A model generated the notes under the pieces. That model was given only the letters and a program-made list of their open reading frames with translations. It was not told the DNA's origin and searched no databases. A stretch of DNA of 58,801 bases, from the NCBI GenBank assembly GCA_002245135.1, contig NGBS01000915.1:1-58801 (forward strand), read 5' to 3'. The number at the start of each line of letters is the position of its first letter. Within the stretch, counting starts at the first letter, position 1. The stretch is from Proteromonas lacertae. Lineage: Eukaryota > Sar > Bigyra > Opalinata > Proteromonadidae. Position numbers and translations under genes: made by a program. Shown here piece by piece: positions 24,155 to 34,160 of this stretch.

Positions 24155-24340
24155 ACCCTGGGACATTGTCACAGAGTCCTAATGAGTTTTCTAGGAGTCC
24201 GTCCCCTTCTAGATTCAGAGTTGACCTTTACGGGAGCTGCAATCGATGAAGCTCCCGTAAAAGTCAACTCTGAATCTAGAAGGGGACGGACCCCTAGAAA
24301 ACTCATTAGGACTCTGACACTTGTACCAGGGTCCCATTTA
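24147..24340. repeat. 194-bp near-perfect hairpin at the P1 right edge
   Basis: TAAATGGGACCCTGG at 24147 pairs with its complement ending at 24340. In between, the stem continues through CCTAATGAGTTTTCTAG, GTCCCCTTCTAGATTCAGAG and TACGGGAGCT, closing on a small loop near 24240. There are only a few mismatches. It overlaps the end of the P1 terminal repeat, so it may be the folded tip of the element. Confidence 0.9.
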
Positions 24341-24490
24341 TATACTATATAAATCTCTTACTCTCTAAACGATTCATCAATTCAAACACATGTTCATCCA
24401 AACCTAAATGGTATGCTTGATTGAACTTCTTACAAGTTATTATTATATTCCCTACTTTTTTTAATGCACTCTTTAACCACATGTCAAATG
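24341..24490 (-). pseudogene. C-terminal exon-like fragment of a host gene
   Basis: On the minus strand an open stretch reads FDMWLKSALKKVG, then CKKFNQAYHLGLDEHVFEL, then NRLESKRFI and a stop. It has host-like composition and abuts the hairpin. No family is recognised; it looks like the last exon of a gene otherwise missing. Confidence 0.35.
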
Positions 24491-24669
24491 AAAAATAAAA
24501 GAAATACCAAAAATAGCCGTTTCACGATCTTTAGCATTTTCGTTACATTTTTTAAGAATTGATGAAGTTAAGTTACATCATCAAATGTTACAACTTGTTT
24601 ATTTTAGTTACATACATTTATAAAAATAAATATTCTAGAATAACATAAAATAAATAGTAATTATAATTT

Positions 24670-26097
24670 ATGTTGTACTATTTTTTTGCTTTTTTTAACA
24701 ACAGAATTATTTTTTTATTGTTATTCTTTTATGTTTTCTATATAATACACAATAAATTATCTGTCAATAATCAAATATGTATTTATTTTTTTGATGATTG
24801 TTCTTTGCTGGTATTCCAAAAAATAGCATATAATCACACAGTAATTATTACTACCATTTCCAATAAATTTATACCACAATTTAGTAATTTTTGGTATGTA
24901 TCGATATTAAAGAATAAATTAATAAACATTTTAGTTATTGCTTATGATCTTCAATCATATTTACATGCTAAGAAACTCACGCCATATGTTTTAAAAAACA
25001 GAATATTTATAAATCAAACTAAAGATGTTGTATTTTCTAATAAAGATTATAACACCCTCATAATGACCAGAATGTTACTAATCAAATATTTATTAAATAA
25101 TAATTATTCTGTGTTTGTAATAGATTCAGATATTGTACTTTTTAAAAATCCTTTACCCTTGATAATGCAACACAAAAATTATGATATAGTTGCACAACAA
25201 GAAGTACCTTCAAAACAAGACATATGCGCAGGTTTTATGTATAAATTATTTTTATATTGTTAAAAAGTTACTATAACTCTAATTACAAAATGAAACTATT
25301 TTTTAATAATTTAACAGAATCAAAAGACTTTTTGAGAGGTAAAATCACTTTTGATCAAGGATTTATTAATGAAAATATTAATTCTGGGAAGTTTAATCTA
25401 ACAGTATATCGCTTATCAACTAATAAAGTTATATCAGGATGGGTGATGAAAAATGTATTTGGTTTGTTTTACAAAGATGACATCGAAGAGAGTATGAACA
25501 TATCTAAATAATTATATTATAGTAAAAAATAATATTATTGTAATTCATTTCAATTGGATAATAACACTATTCGAAAAAGAGTATAGACAGAGAGAGTTAT
25601 TACTCTATGATTTAAATGATAGAGACTATTATAGTTCAATTTATAATAGATATTTTATTCTTCACTATAATTGTTTAGATAAAAATATTGAGAAAGATTT
25701 AACTCTCTTTGGATTAAGTATAGCAATTATTACTGGAAGAATATTTATTTTACCTAAATATATATGTAAATTAAACTTAAATTCTAGTATAATAAAAGAA
25801 AAATATTGTACAATTGCTGATATAATAAATTTTGCAGATTTAACAAAATATAGAAATATATTTAGAGAAAATGTATATATATCATATTGTATTTCTTAGT
25901 CATTTCTAAGCAATTTTAATGTTCCAAAAAAAGTGAAAAAGTCATATAGAATCATTGAAGCCATAAACATAACATTTGAAGATGCTGTAAAACTAATGGA
26001 TACAAAAGAATATATTTTGGAGCTTAGTTTTTTTAAAATAAATTGGAATATTAAACATGGACTACACATTTTTGGGGATATTTTTATCAGAAAGTAA
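24670..26097 (+). pseudogene. GT77-like nucleotide-diphospho-sugar transferase (left copy, one frameshift)
   Basis: A type II membrane protein: hydrophobic anchor at residues 5-27, then a GT-A catalytic domain with the DxD motif in VIDSDIVLFKNP (residues 150-161) and the CAGFMY block, as in Nucleotid_trans/GT77 enzymes. Two small introns (25492-25522, 31 nt; 25873-25899, 27 nt) connect a second part with IIVIHFNWI and a LSIAIITGRIFILPKYIC block, the arrangement of XEG113-type GT77 proteins. It ends at 26095-26097. Near 25243 this copy has two extra bases relative to the right-arm copy, which shifts the frame just after CAGFMY. Family enzymes add arabinose or galactose in the Golgi; the substrate here is unknown. 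Confidence 0.72.
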
Positions 26098-26116
26098 TAT
26101 TTTTTGGTGAGTTATA

Positions 26117-27118
26117 ATGAATAAAATTAATATTATACTTATATGTTTCATTTTACTGATTTATAAAAATAGTATAATTGTATATATAAATAATAATAAC
26201 ATTTTTAACATTGTTCATAAAAGAATAATGAGAGACTATGATATCTATATAAATTGCAAAAGAGAATCAGATAATCTATCTTGTGGTAGAATTAAAACAA
26301 AGTACAATTCACCAAATGTAAAATACAAACCACACTTATCGTTTATTCCTCATTCTATGATTATTTTATGTGATTATTATGATATAATTATTTGTTCAAA
26401 TACTGATTTATTGATTGGAATATTATCAAGACCAGAATGCCTTTATGAAAGAATGATTATGAGAAAGATATTATATAAAATAAAATTAGTAAAATATATA
26501 TTTATATCTGCCTTATCAACGGATGCGAATGTAACAAGTATGGTAATTAAAGAGAAGAAGATATATCAAGATTTATTAGTTTTTAATGTAATATCTTCAT
26601 ATTATAATTGTTCACTCATTATGTCATGTTTCTATTTGTATATATACCATAATTGCAGAAAAGTAAAATGGATAATGAAACTAGATATTGATACATATTT
26701 CAATATTACTATGATATATAACATAATAAATCATTGCAAAAAAAATATATCAGTTATTGGATCAATTTATAAAAAGCCAAAATTACCTTGCAATATAAAT
26801 TACAAATGGTCCATATCATGCATTAATAATACTGAAAAATATATACAATTTCCTCCTTATCCATATGGTCCTGGTTTTTTATTTAAAAAATCATCAATAG
26901 CATGTATCTTTACATTTATAAATACATCAAAAACTATTGTATGGATTGAAGATGCATTGTTTGGATTATTTATGAAGTATTGCAAATTGAAATACTTAGA
27001 CATATCACTTCATACAGATTTAACATACAAAACTAAAAACAATCTGACTTTAATTAATAATAAAGCGTTTGTTCATGGACTTTATCCCATTGAATTATTA
27101 TTATTAAATAATTTCTAA
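26117..27118 (+). CDS. GT31-like (beta-1,3-galactosyltransferase family) glycosyltransferase, left copy
   Basis: A single 333-residue exon starting 19 bp after the GT77-like gene. Residues 5-25 form a signal anchor, typical of Golgi enzymes. GT31 motifs in order: SRPECLYERMIMRKILY (the R..IR..W-like region), QDLLVFNVISSYYNCS (the DxxxxDSYxNLT-like region), a DxD-type MKLDIDTYFN at 190-192, the YPYGPGFLF block and the EDALFGLFMKYC block. All are in the usual order. Expected role: transfer of Gal, GlcNAc or GalNAc in beta-1,3 linkage. It looks intact and is identical in the right arm. Confidence 0.8.
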   Translation: MNKINIILICFILLIYKNSIIVYINNNNIFNIVHKRIMRDYDIYINCKRESDNLSCGRIKTKYNSPNVKYKPHLSFIPHSMIILCDYYDIIICSNTDLLIGILSRPECLYERMIMRKILYKIKLVKYIFISALSTDANVTSMVIKEKKIYQDLLVFNVISSYYNCSLIMSCFYLYIYHNCRKVKWIMKLDIDTYFNITMIYNIINHCKKNISVIGSIYKKPKLPCNINYKWSISCINNTEKYIQFPPYPYGPGFLFKKSSIACIFTFINTSKTIVWIEDALFGLFMKYCKLKYLDISLHTDLTYKTKNNLTLINNKAFVHGLYPIELLLLNNF

Positions 27119-27269
27119 TCATTTTAGAAATGGAATAATATGAATGTATTGTTTATAAATAGTAGTTTTTTCTTTATTAAATATGTCTTTCCAAAATCAA
27201 TTATTCTTTTCTGAACAATCATAGTATTGAATTTATAGTCCTTAAGATTCTATAATATAATATAATTTT

Positions 27270-27986
27270 CTATACTTTTACAAAATATGTTTTATATTCT
27301 GTACAGTCTTCTAAATGAATTGCAGCAATAGAATTTGTTAAATCTATTACATCTATCATTTTATCTTTTAATGCTAATGCTAATATAATATTATCTATTC
27401 CAGCTCTTCCAATTAATAGATTATTATATACACTTGAATGAAGTTTATATACTAATCTACTCATTAAAAACACATCCTGACTATCAGCACCAGACAGTTT
27501 ACCTTTATTAAATAATTTAAAATGATTATTTAAAATAAAATTATCTATGGAAGTGTAATTAATATTACTTCTAGTTGCTACACATAAAATAGTCTTCTTT
27601 ATATTACCTCTTCTTATGTAATAATTTAAACTTAAAATTAAGTCATATATATATGGAGTAATAATAATATCTCCGTTTATGTACATAAAGTAGTTGGATT
27701 TATATTCTTTCATTGAATCATATATTAATGGGCCAAAAAATGGCGTATTAAAAATATTTACTTTTGGAATTCTTTTGATTTTAATCGTATAAGTTTGATT
27801 TAATAAATATAAATTCTTTTCATCAACATATATTATAATCCTAATATTTACATTATTTTTGGTTATTCTTTTTAATGATTTATATACCAACAATTGAATA
27901 GCAAATTTATTAGAGTGTTTGTTATAGTTAAATATGAATGTAGTAATAATGACAAGTTCTATATTATTATTGCAATTTTTAAAAAC
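27270..27986 (-). CDS. GT-A-type glycosyltransferase, left copy
   Basis: The 207 residues from the first in-frame Met-like codon are preceded by about 30 more open codons (NNNIELVIITTFIFNYN), typical of a GT2-like N-terminal strand, starting at an acceptor-like TTTTTAATAG. Key features are YFMYINGDIIITP (an NGD/DxD-type metal site), SGADSQDVFLMSR, GRAGIDNIILALAL and a late HLED. There is no upstream exon before the fold-back element at 28078-28355, so the 5' end may be lost. It is convergent with the GT31-like gene. The sugar is unknown. Confidence 0.6.
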   Translation of the reverse strand, partial: VFKNCNNNIELVIITTFIFNYNKHSNKFAIQLLVYKSLKRITKNNVNIRIIIYVDEKNLYLLNQTYTIKIKRIPKVNIFNTPFFGPLIYDSMKEYKSNYFMYINGDIIITPYIYDLILSLNYYIRRGNIKKTILCVATRSNINYTSIDNFILNNHFKLFNKGKLSGADSQDVFLMSRLVYKLHSSVYNNLLIGRAGIDNIILALALKDKMIDVIDLTNSIAAIHLEDCTEYKTYFVKV

Positions 27987-28077
27987 TATTAAAAATGCAA
28001 TTGTAATAAAGAAATAATAATAACAATTGACTATTGAGTTAATCGTTATAAATGTATTAATATTAATGTATATTACA

Positions 28078-28355
28078 TAACCTATCTCTGCAGTATACTT
28101 TTTTGTTAATATAAATACTTTGAATATTTGCGCCGTTTGTTTTCTAGAAATTTTTGAAGCAAACTAAATGCATATTTAGCTGATATAGACTAAAATACAT
28201 TAGCTGAAATGATTAGAACAACTTAATATTAATCATAAGACATTTAAAATGAAAAAAGAAAATATAGAATCAAGCCTCACTCAAGCCTATTTTTTACATT
28301 TCTTTTTTATATAGAAAGATTTAATTATTATTATATTCTAATCATTTCAGCTAAT
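28078..28355. mobile_element. Fold-back element copy B (partial)
   Basis: Carries CTCTGCAGTATAC, TTGCGCCGTTTGTTTTCTAG, the inverted arm ACTAAAATACATTAGCTGAAA and the AGGCTTGAGTGAGGCTTGAT-type core in reverse. It stops after TCATTTCAGCTAAT. The right half of the element is missing. The copy is duplicated with the arm (copy E). Confidence 0.8.
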
Positions 28356-28563
28356 TAATCATTATATTATTTTTTCCTATTTCAATGCTTATATATACAT
28401 TTTCTTTTCAGTTATAATGTAGCAATGATAGTAAGTTCATCTTCCATAACAGAAATAACTAATAAATTATTAGATAAAAGTGAATAAGTGTAGGTTGAAA
28501 GAATTCATCCCCCATCTCTTCTAAATATAAAAATAAGAAAATGAGAGATAATTAACTATTTAA

Positions 28564-30291
28564 ATGTTGTATAGATGTGATATAGATTTACTAAAAGGAT
28601 ATTGTATATTATTAATATTACTTTTTCATAATGATATACCTCTTTTTAAGTATGGCTATATAGGAGTAATTGTGTTTATAAATATATCAGGCTATTTATC
28701 ATCAAAAAGAAATTCAAAAGAATTTTTTAGTAGTATATATAATAGATATATAAGAATTTCACCTAACTATTATATGCTTATTATCTTTACAATATTTGTA
28801 CTTATAAAAAACAATAGTATAAATGAATATCATGTTAATAACCTATTGTATTTATTTTTTTATGCATATAACATTAGATTAATTAACATTAACAATGATT
28901 ATTTTTATAAGGAAAATAGAACACCTTTTAACCACTTATGGTTTGTTTCTGTTATTTTTCAACTATATATTTTTGATAAGATAATTAATTCCATATTCAA
29001 GAAATTATATATTGTGAATAATGTGTTTTTTTTATCATTATTGTACGATATAATCTGTGAATTAGTAAAAGCAGATAATACATATTATTATAATACAATT
29101 AATAGAATGTGGTATTATTTCCTCCCTTTTATTTGTAATAAATCTTTTGATATTAATATAAATGCAATTATAGTACTAGTTATTTTCATAAGTATTTACA
29201 AAATATATCATATTTTCATAAATGTCATAATTGCAGCAATACTATCCCATATAACTTGTCATAATACATTATCCAATACACATTATGTAATGTATAATAG
29301 TGTTGTTATTAGTATAGGGCAAATTTCTTATTCTCTATATTTATATCATTATATATTCTGTATATATATACATAACATACTACATAACTTATCATTATCA
29401 TTTATTGTATCAATATTATGTTATAACTTAATAGAAAAAAATATTAATAAATATGGTAAAATTATAAGTTTTATAATTATTATTTTACTAACTTATATAG
29501 CTAATATATTACATTTTGCAATGAAAAAGAAAAGAAAAGACAATAATATAAATATGGTAAAAATTGCAATAAGATCATCTTACGCAATGTGGTGTAATCA
29601 TTGCCATTTAAATAAGGGTGAATATACTACTGATAATAATAAATTATTAGTTGGAGATTCTCATTTAGAACAATGGATACCAGCTTTACTTCCCTATACC
29701 AAATCACATGAAATAATGATGCACTATTTTTACTGTCATTTAGGAAAAGATAATTGTGAATTACTTTATATTAAATATTTTTCAGAAAGAAAAATAAGTT
29801 GGATATTAGCTATATTCAGTTTTGTTATGTCACCATTTCCAACAAGTGTTAATAAGACTACTAAAGCAAAAATAATAAAAATAATAAATTATTTTAGTAT
29901 TTTCATTTCTAAAATATTATACATCGAAGATACTCCAATTTTACAACGACAAAATACATGCCTAAAATGTTATGAAGAAGGAAATAGTAACTGTTTTACC
30001 ATAAATGGCGTTAATGTTACTATTTATCCTAAAATACTGCCAGATATAAATAACACAATCTATATATCATTAAATAACAAGATATGCAAAAATAATATAT
30101 GCCCTTGTAGAATAGGAAATATAAGCGTATATGATTCAATGTCTCATTTAAATCCAATATACTCAGCTACATTCAGCAAATATTTTTATGATGGTTTTAA
30201 TTCAATGTTGAGGTTAAAACAAAATTTCACAAATACAAATAAATATTGTAACTTTTATGTATATGGAAAGTATTACTATAGAGATTGTTAA
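28564..30291 (+). CDS. Acyltransferase-3/SGNH O-acyltransferase, left copy (575 aa)
   Basis: Intact single exon. The N-terminal integral membrane acyltransferase-3 domain (OafA/NRF-6 type) has DIDLLKGYCILLILLFHNDI, with the conserved His of the LFH motif near residue 22. YGYIGVIVFINISGYLSS, RYIRISPNYY, about ten hydrophobic helices and QISYSLYLYHY follow. A C-terminal SGNH hydrolase-like domain begins near residue 335: the GDSH block is at 364-367 (nucleophile Ser) and DSMSHL near 523-528 supplies the Asp/His. Family knowledge: these enzymes move acetyl or other acyl groups across the membrane onto sugars. It lies in the glycosyltransferase cluster, which suggests O-acylation of the same glycan. 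Confidence 0.88.
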   Translation: MLYRCDIDLLKGYCILLILLFHNDIPLFKYGYIGVIVFINISGYLSSKRNSKEFFSSIYNRYIRISPNYYMLIIFTIFVLIKNNSINEYHVNNLLYLFFYAYNIRLININNDYFYKENRTPFNHLWFVSVIFQLYIFDKIINSIFKKLYIVNNVFFLSLLYDIICELVKADNTYYYNTINRMWYYFLPFICNKSFDININAIIVLVIFISIYKIYHIFINVIIAAILSHITCHNTLSNTHYVMYNSVVISIGQISYSLYLYHYIFCIYIHNILHNLSLSFIVSILCYNLIEKNINKYGKIISFIIIILLTYIANILHFAMKKKRKDNNINMVKIAIRSSYAMWCNHCHLNKGEYTTDNNKLLVGDSHLEQWIPALLPYTKSHEIMMHYFYCHLGKDNCELLYIKYFSERKISWILAIFSFVMSPFPTSVNKTTKAKIIKIINYFSIFISKILYIEDTPILQRQNTCLKCYEEGNSNCFTINGVNVTIYPKILPDINNTIYISLNNKICKNNICPCRIGNISVYDSMSHLNPIYSATFSKYFYDGFNSMLRLKQNFTNTNKYCNFYVYGKYYYRDC

Positions 30292-30334
30292 TTACTAATC
30301 CATCACAAAAATTTTATCAATCTCTGGATATAAA

Positions 30335-31134
30335 ATGTACTTAATCGTCATAAAACACCTTTACACCTTCATGATTATATTTATATTATTATGTATAATC
30401 GTCATTGCATTATTTAATTATTTGTTTAACAAATTTAACTTGCTTAACAATAGTAATTATGATTCTATTTATTTTAATAAGTATTATCAAGAATTGATTT
30501 GCGAATCATACAATAAAAACCCTAATATTAATAAACAATTAAAATATATATCAATAATACACAAAAATGCGTCTTTACCTTTATTCTACATACTAGTGTA
30601 GTAGGTAATTTAAGCAATGGCGACGGAGATATAGGTATGTATTATTATCAAATGAAAAACTATTACAAGCTTCTTGCTGATTATGATAGAAAAAAGAAAA
30701 TAAAAAATGCATGTGAAATTGGATTTCAGTTAGGTGCAGGAGCAATTACTCTAATTACATCAGTAAAACATGATTTAAATTATTATGGTTTTGATTATGG
30801 CTACAAATACTCAAGAGATGCATATAATATTGTTTCAAAATATTTCAATATGAAAATGATGTGGGATGATAGTCAAGTAAGTTTACCAGTATTTATACAA
30901 TCTAATCAGTCATTTGAAAAATGTGATGTGATACATATTGATGGATGTCATAAACAAAATGTTATATATACTGACATTATAAATATGAAATACTTATCTC
31001 ATAGAAAGTCTTTATTACTATTAGATGATGTAAATATGGAAAGTGAATCAATTATAAAAGCAAAGGAAAACAATTTAATTGGTGATATAAAATGCTATAA
31101 TTGGAAGCCATATTGCACTGCAATATACAATTAA
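30335..31134 (+). pseudogene. Membrane-anchored class I SAM methyltransferase, probable frameshift
   Basis: An N-terminal anchor (residues 10-32 of the first frame) is followed by a stalk, then a shift of frame near 30560-30600. After that the second frame reads VVGNLSNGDGDIG, a MYYYQMKNYYKLLA helix and the SAM-binding NACEIGFQLGAGA motif I, then FDYGY, CDVIHIDGCH and SLLLLDDVN, all typical Methyltransf_24-like blocks. Either one indel or an unrecognised small intron separates the parts. The ATG lies exactly at the inner edge of the inverted duplication, so only one copy exists. It may methylate a sugar. Confidence 0.6.
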
Positions 31135-32560
31135 ATATAATTATGCAAATGAGTATAAAAACATTTATGTATGTTCCTTTATTACCTTTTCTTTAAAGGC
31201 TTTGTTTTTTGTGTCTTACTCAAACATCTATACTCCATTTTCATATTTTCAATCTTAAGCTATTTTAGAGTTGATGAATGCTAGTTTTAATACTTTATTA
31301 AAATTATGCAAATTATAAATTAGCTTCATCATTCTCTTACCACCCTTTGGACTTTTTGGCAAATATTAGAATTACTCTATATTGCAACTCTATATTTCTA
31401 TATATTTTTCATCCGCATTTTATTTTCCTTGGCCAAATTCTATTACTAATTTTCCAATGATTAAAGATCCATTCAAATATTAGTTTTTAATATACACATT
31501 CCCTTCTATCACTAGTTTTGAGTTATTTTGTATTATTATCAATCCTTGAAAATGTTTTTGAATATTAATTGATGTGGATCTTATAAGAGGATCAAAATGA
31601 ATTGCTATCTTTTATCCAATTTTACATCCATATTCAAAATGAATTCTTCCCATGAGCATATTATTAATGCTTTCTTTCCTTTGTATATATTAACACTTAA
31701 ATAATTAACATCAAATTCATTACATATGCTATTTTCTAAAATTATTAGCAATTTTTCAATAGTAAGTAAATTTGTTCTATTAATTAATTTATTCTATTAC
31801 TAATATTTTTAATAATAAGTAATGAATATCTCCATGTCTATGAGGTTTATCTTACATTATACATATATATATAATTTTCCCAGTTGTAATATGATATTAA
31901 ATATCTAAAATATAGTTCTAAATAACTATAACCACAATCATTAATATTATTGATTCCTATTTTAGATATAACTTATCTAAATATTTAATTTCTAAGTTTT
32001 CTGGTTTTGATATTCTTTATATATTGTGATGATATGGGAATTTCATACATTCTTTCAATAAATGCTTGAAAGCATATATTTTTTAAATCTAAAACGTCCA
32101 AAATATGTATACTCATTTATTTTCCCTAACATAAGTAATCTAATTGATGACAATTATATAATATTTTATATGCTAAAAGTGATAATATGGGAATTTTTAT
32201 TTGGTATTATCTTAAGTAAATCCTAGTGATATATATATTATAATTTGGATTAAATTTCAGTAATTGGATTGATATTATTATCCGATAATACCTTTTATAT
32301 CTTTAATTCCTATATTTTGTAATTCTAGTTGTAATTTCTTTTCTGCAAATAGAATACTTAAATTATATCCTTTATCCTACCTAGGTGAAATATCATATTC
32401 TATATATTTATGGCATTATATTTATGGCATTTCTTTTCTATTCTATTCACTTTTGTCATATTATTTCATTGAATATCCTTTAAAATACATTAAAGAATAT
32501 AAGATGTCAAGACTTACATATCTTAAACAAGAATATAGAATTATAACATACTAGCATTAT
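31135..32560 (+). pseudogene. Heavily decayed acyltransferase-3 relic
   Basis: This 1.4-kb AT-rich stretch is full of stops in all frames. Near 32385-32510 the plus strand still reads GEISYSIYLWHYIYGIS, then LSYYFIEYPLKYIKE, the C-terminal membrane block of acyltransferase-3 proteins (compare QISYSLYLYHY and NLIEKN in the intact gene). Nothing else in it can be named. Confidence 0.55.
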
Positions 32561-32789
32561 TTAATGATAAATACCTAAACTTAAGTTCAATCCACATTTT
32601 AATGTTAAACGTTGTATTAATAATCATCTATTTAGAATTAATACAATATGTCCAAATCATATATGCAGCTTATTAATATCAATTATACTTATGTATGTTG
32701 ATAACAATCATTTGTCATTTAAATTTGTCAATTTAATTATTGCACATTTCCTATGTTAACATTTCCTTAATTTGTACTACTAGTTGCTC

Positions 32790-32900
32790 ATGATTGCTGT
32801 TGATGCTGTTGTTGAACTCCTTAAGGCGGAACTACTTGAGTAGGAGTAAGAATAACTCCTTGAGGGATGATCACTTGAAGTAATTCTTAAAAGCCAACTC
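32790..32900. mobile_element. Short P1-family-like scrap
   Basis: A short less-AT-rich island (AACTCCTTAAGGCGGAACTA...CTTGAGGGATGATCACTTGA) with P1-type composition between two host relics. Too short for a firm homology call. Confidence 0.35.
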
Positions 32901-32929
32901 TTATAAACGATTCATAACAAATCTAATAA

Positions 32930-33440
32930 TATGTTTTGAAAAATATATACTACGTTTATATTATCGATCAAAAATATACAATTCTGCTTCTAATAAAAAT
33001 TATGGAAGCAAATATACAAATTGTCCCTATATTAGCTTTTTTGATTCAGACGATTTTATGTTTAAGAATAGAATAAGAGTAATAAATTATATAATAAATC
33101 ATTATACAGAATATGATATTATACTTCATATGTATACAAAAAATTCATCAATTGGAACACTTAAAAATACTGTTGAGTTTATAAATATATCAAGTTATTT
33201 CTATTTGAATTCATCTTATATATCTCATTTATATAAAACAAATATACATACTCATGAAATAAAACTATGGGGATGTTGTCATTTTCTACCAAAGCATTAT
33301 CTAATCAGCAATGGATATTATTAGAAAGAGAAGAAGATAGCAAATATAATGGTAGAGTAATATCAAAAGGATATAAAGCATTAATATTGACAATAATTTT
33401 AGGTTATTATGCTAAACAAAATGAATGCAATATAATGATC
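32930..33440 (+). pseudogene. GT2-like glycosyltransferase fragment
   Basis: Plus-strand text includes NCPYISFFDSDDFMFKNRI, a GT2-type DxD (FFDSDD), then YDIILHMYTKNSS and LWGCCHFLPKHYLISNG, as in the acceptor-site region of family 2 enzymes. Downstream, similar residues continue in another frame (LEREEDSKYNGRVISKGY), so at least one frameshift is present. Both ends abut P1-type scraps and no anchor is visible. It is a dead fragment. Confidence 0.6.
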
Positions 33441-33444
33441 TAAA

Positions 33445-33641
33445 TGTGCATTTTACTTACAATGGAGGATATATCCTCTGGATCTACATCCTTTGCATCT
33501 CTTCAGTTCTTTCAGTAATCCTATCGTCCTTCTTTATCTGAATAGTTGTTTTTCCCTTTGTATCTTAATCCAGCTTCCTTTGAATCTTGCTGCTCACCTT
33601 CTTAACGTTCAGATGTAAGTGTTTATTCCTTTGTTTACTCT
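33445..33641 (-). mobile_element. P1-family fragment matching the 48.6-49.4 kb ORF
   Basis: In reverse complement this block reads AGAGTAAACAAAGGAATAAA then AGCAAGATTCAAAGGAAG, closely matching 49250-49345 inside the P1-family ORF at 48567. This shows it is a dispersed fragment of the same Polinton family. It is interrupted on its right by fold-back copy C. Confidence 0.65.
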
Positions 33642-34098
33642 TGTTGTGCGCCGTTTGTCATAGTTGGCCGTTTGTCTACCAGACACTTATAAAACAATCT
33701 AAATGTATATTCTTTGTTATATTTGCGCCGTTTGTTTTCTAGAAATTTTTGAAGCAAAAATGCATATTTAGCTAATATAGACTAAAATACATTAGCTGAA
33801 ATGATTAGAATATGAAAATTATTAAATCTTTCTATATATGAAAATTATTTCAGCTAATGTATTTTAGTCTATATTAGCTAAATATGCATTTAGTTTGATT
33901 CAAAATTTTCTAGAAAACAAATGGCGCAAATATTCAAACTATTTATATTAACAAAAAAGTATATTGCAGAGGTAGGTCATATAACAAAGTAAGTATAAAA
34001 GTAACAATTTTTCATCAAGACAAGTAAGAATATACTTTTAATTTGTTTTAAAAGTGTCTGGTAGACAAATGGCCAACTATGACAAACGGCTCACAACA
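33642..34098. mobile_element. Fold-back element copy C (internally deleted)
   Basis: Starts TGTTGTGCGCCGTTTGTCAT and ends with the inverted GACAAACGG...CACAACA. Both outer and inner arms are present but the spacer between inner arms is reduced, and part of the left arm is missing. It inserted into a P1-family fragment. The flanks show no convincing target-site duplication. Confidence 0.85.
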
Positions 34099-34160
34099 AA
34101 AGAGACTACTGTTAAACTAAGTAAACAAAACGATCTGGAGAAGATCTTCCTCTTTAAAAT

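Larger units (their letters stand above)
24541..30336 (+). repeat. Left arm of a 5.8-kb inverted duplication
   Basis: Bases 24541-30336 match the reverse complement of 53004-58801 almost perfectly; corresponding positions sum to about 83,342. The arm carries a GT77-like gene, a GT31-like gene, a GT-A-type gene, a fold-back remnant and the acyltransferase gene. The inner edge falls at GGATATAAAAT, and the outer match runs to the very end of the window. One tract of about 330 bp (28921-29250) is clearly diverged; elsewhere only a handful of differences are seen. Confidence 0.95.

Noticed and set aside
25873-25899. In-frame TAG in the second part of the GT77-like gene, in both arms
   Set aside because: It is the last codon of a 27-nt GTATAT...TTAG intron whose length is a multiple of three, so it is not a nonsense change.
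31135-32760. CRISPR-like or other tandem array in the decayed region
   Set aside because: No regular repeat-spacer pattern; it is plain AT-rich pseudogene sequence, and the host is a eukaryote.
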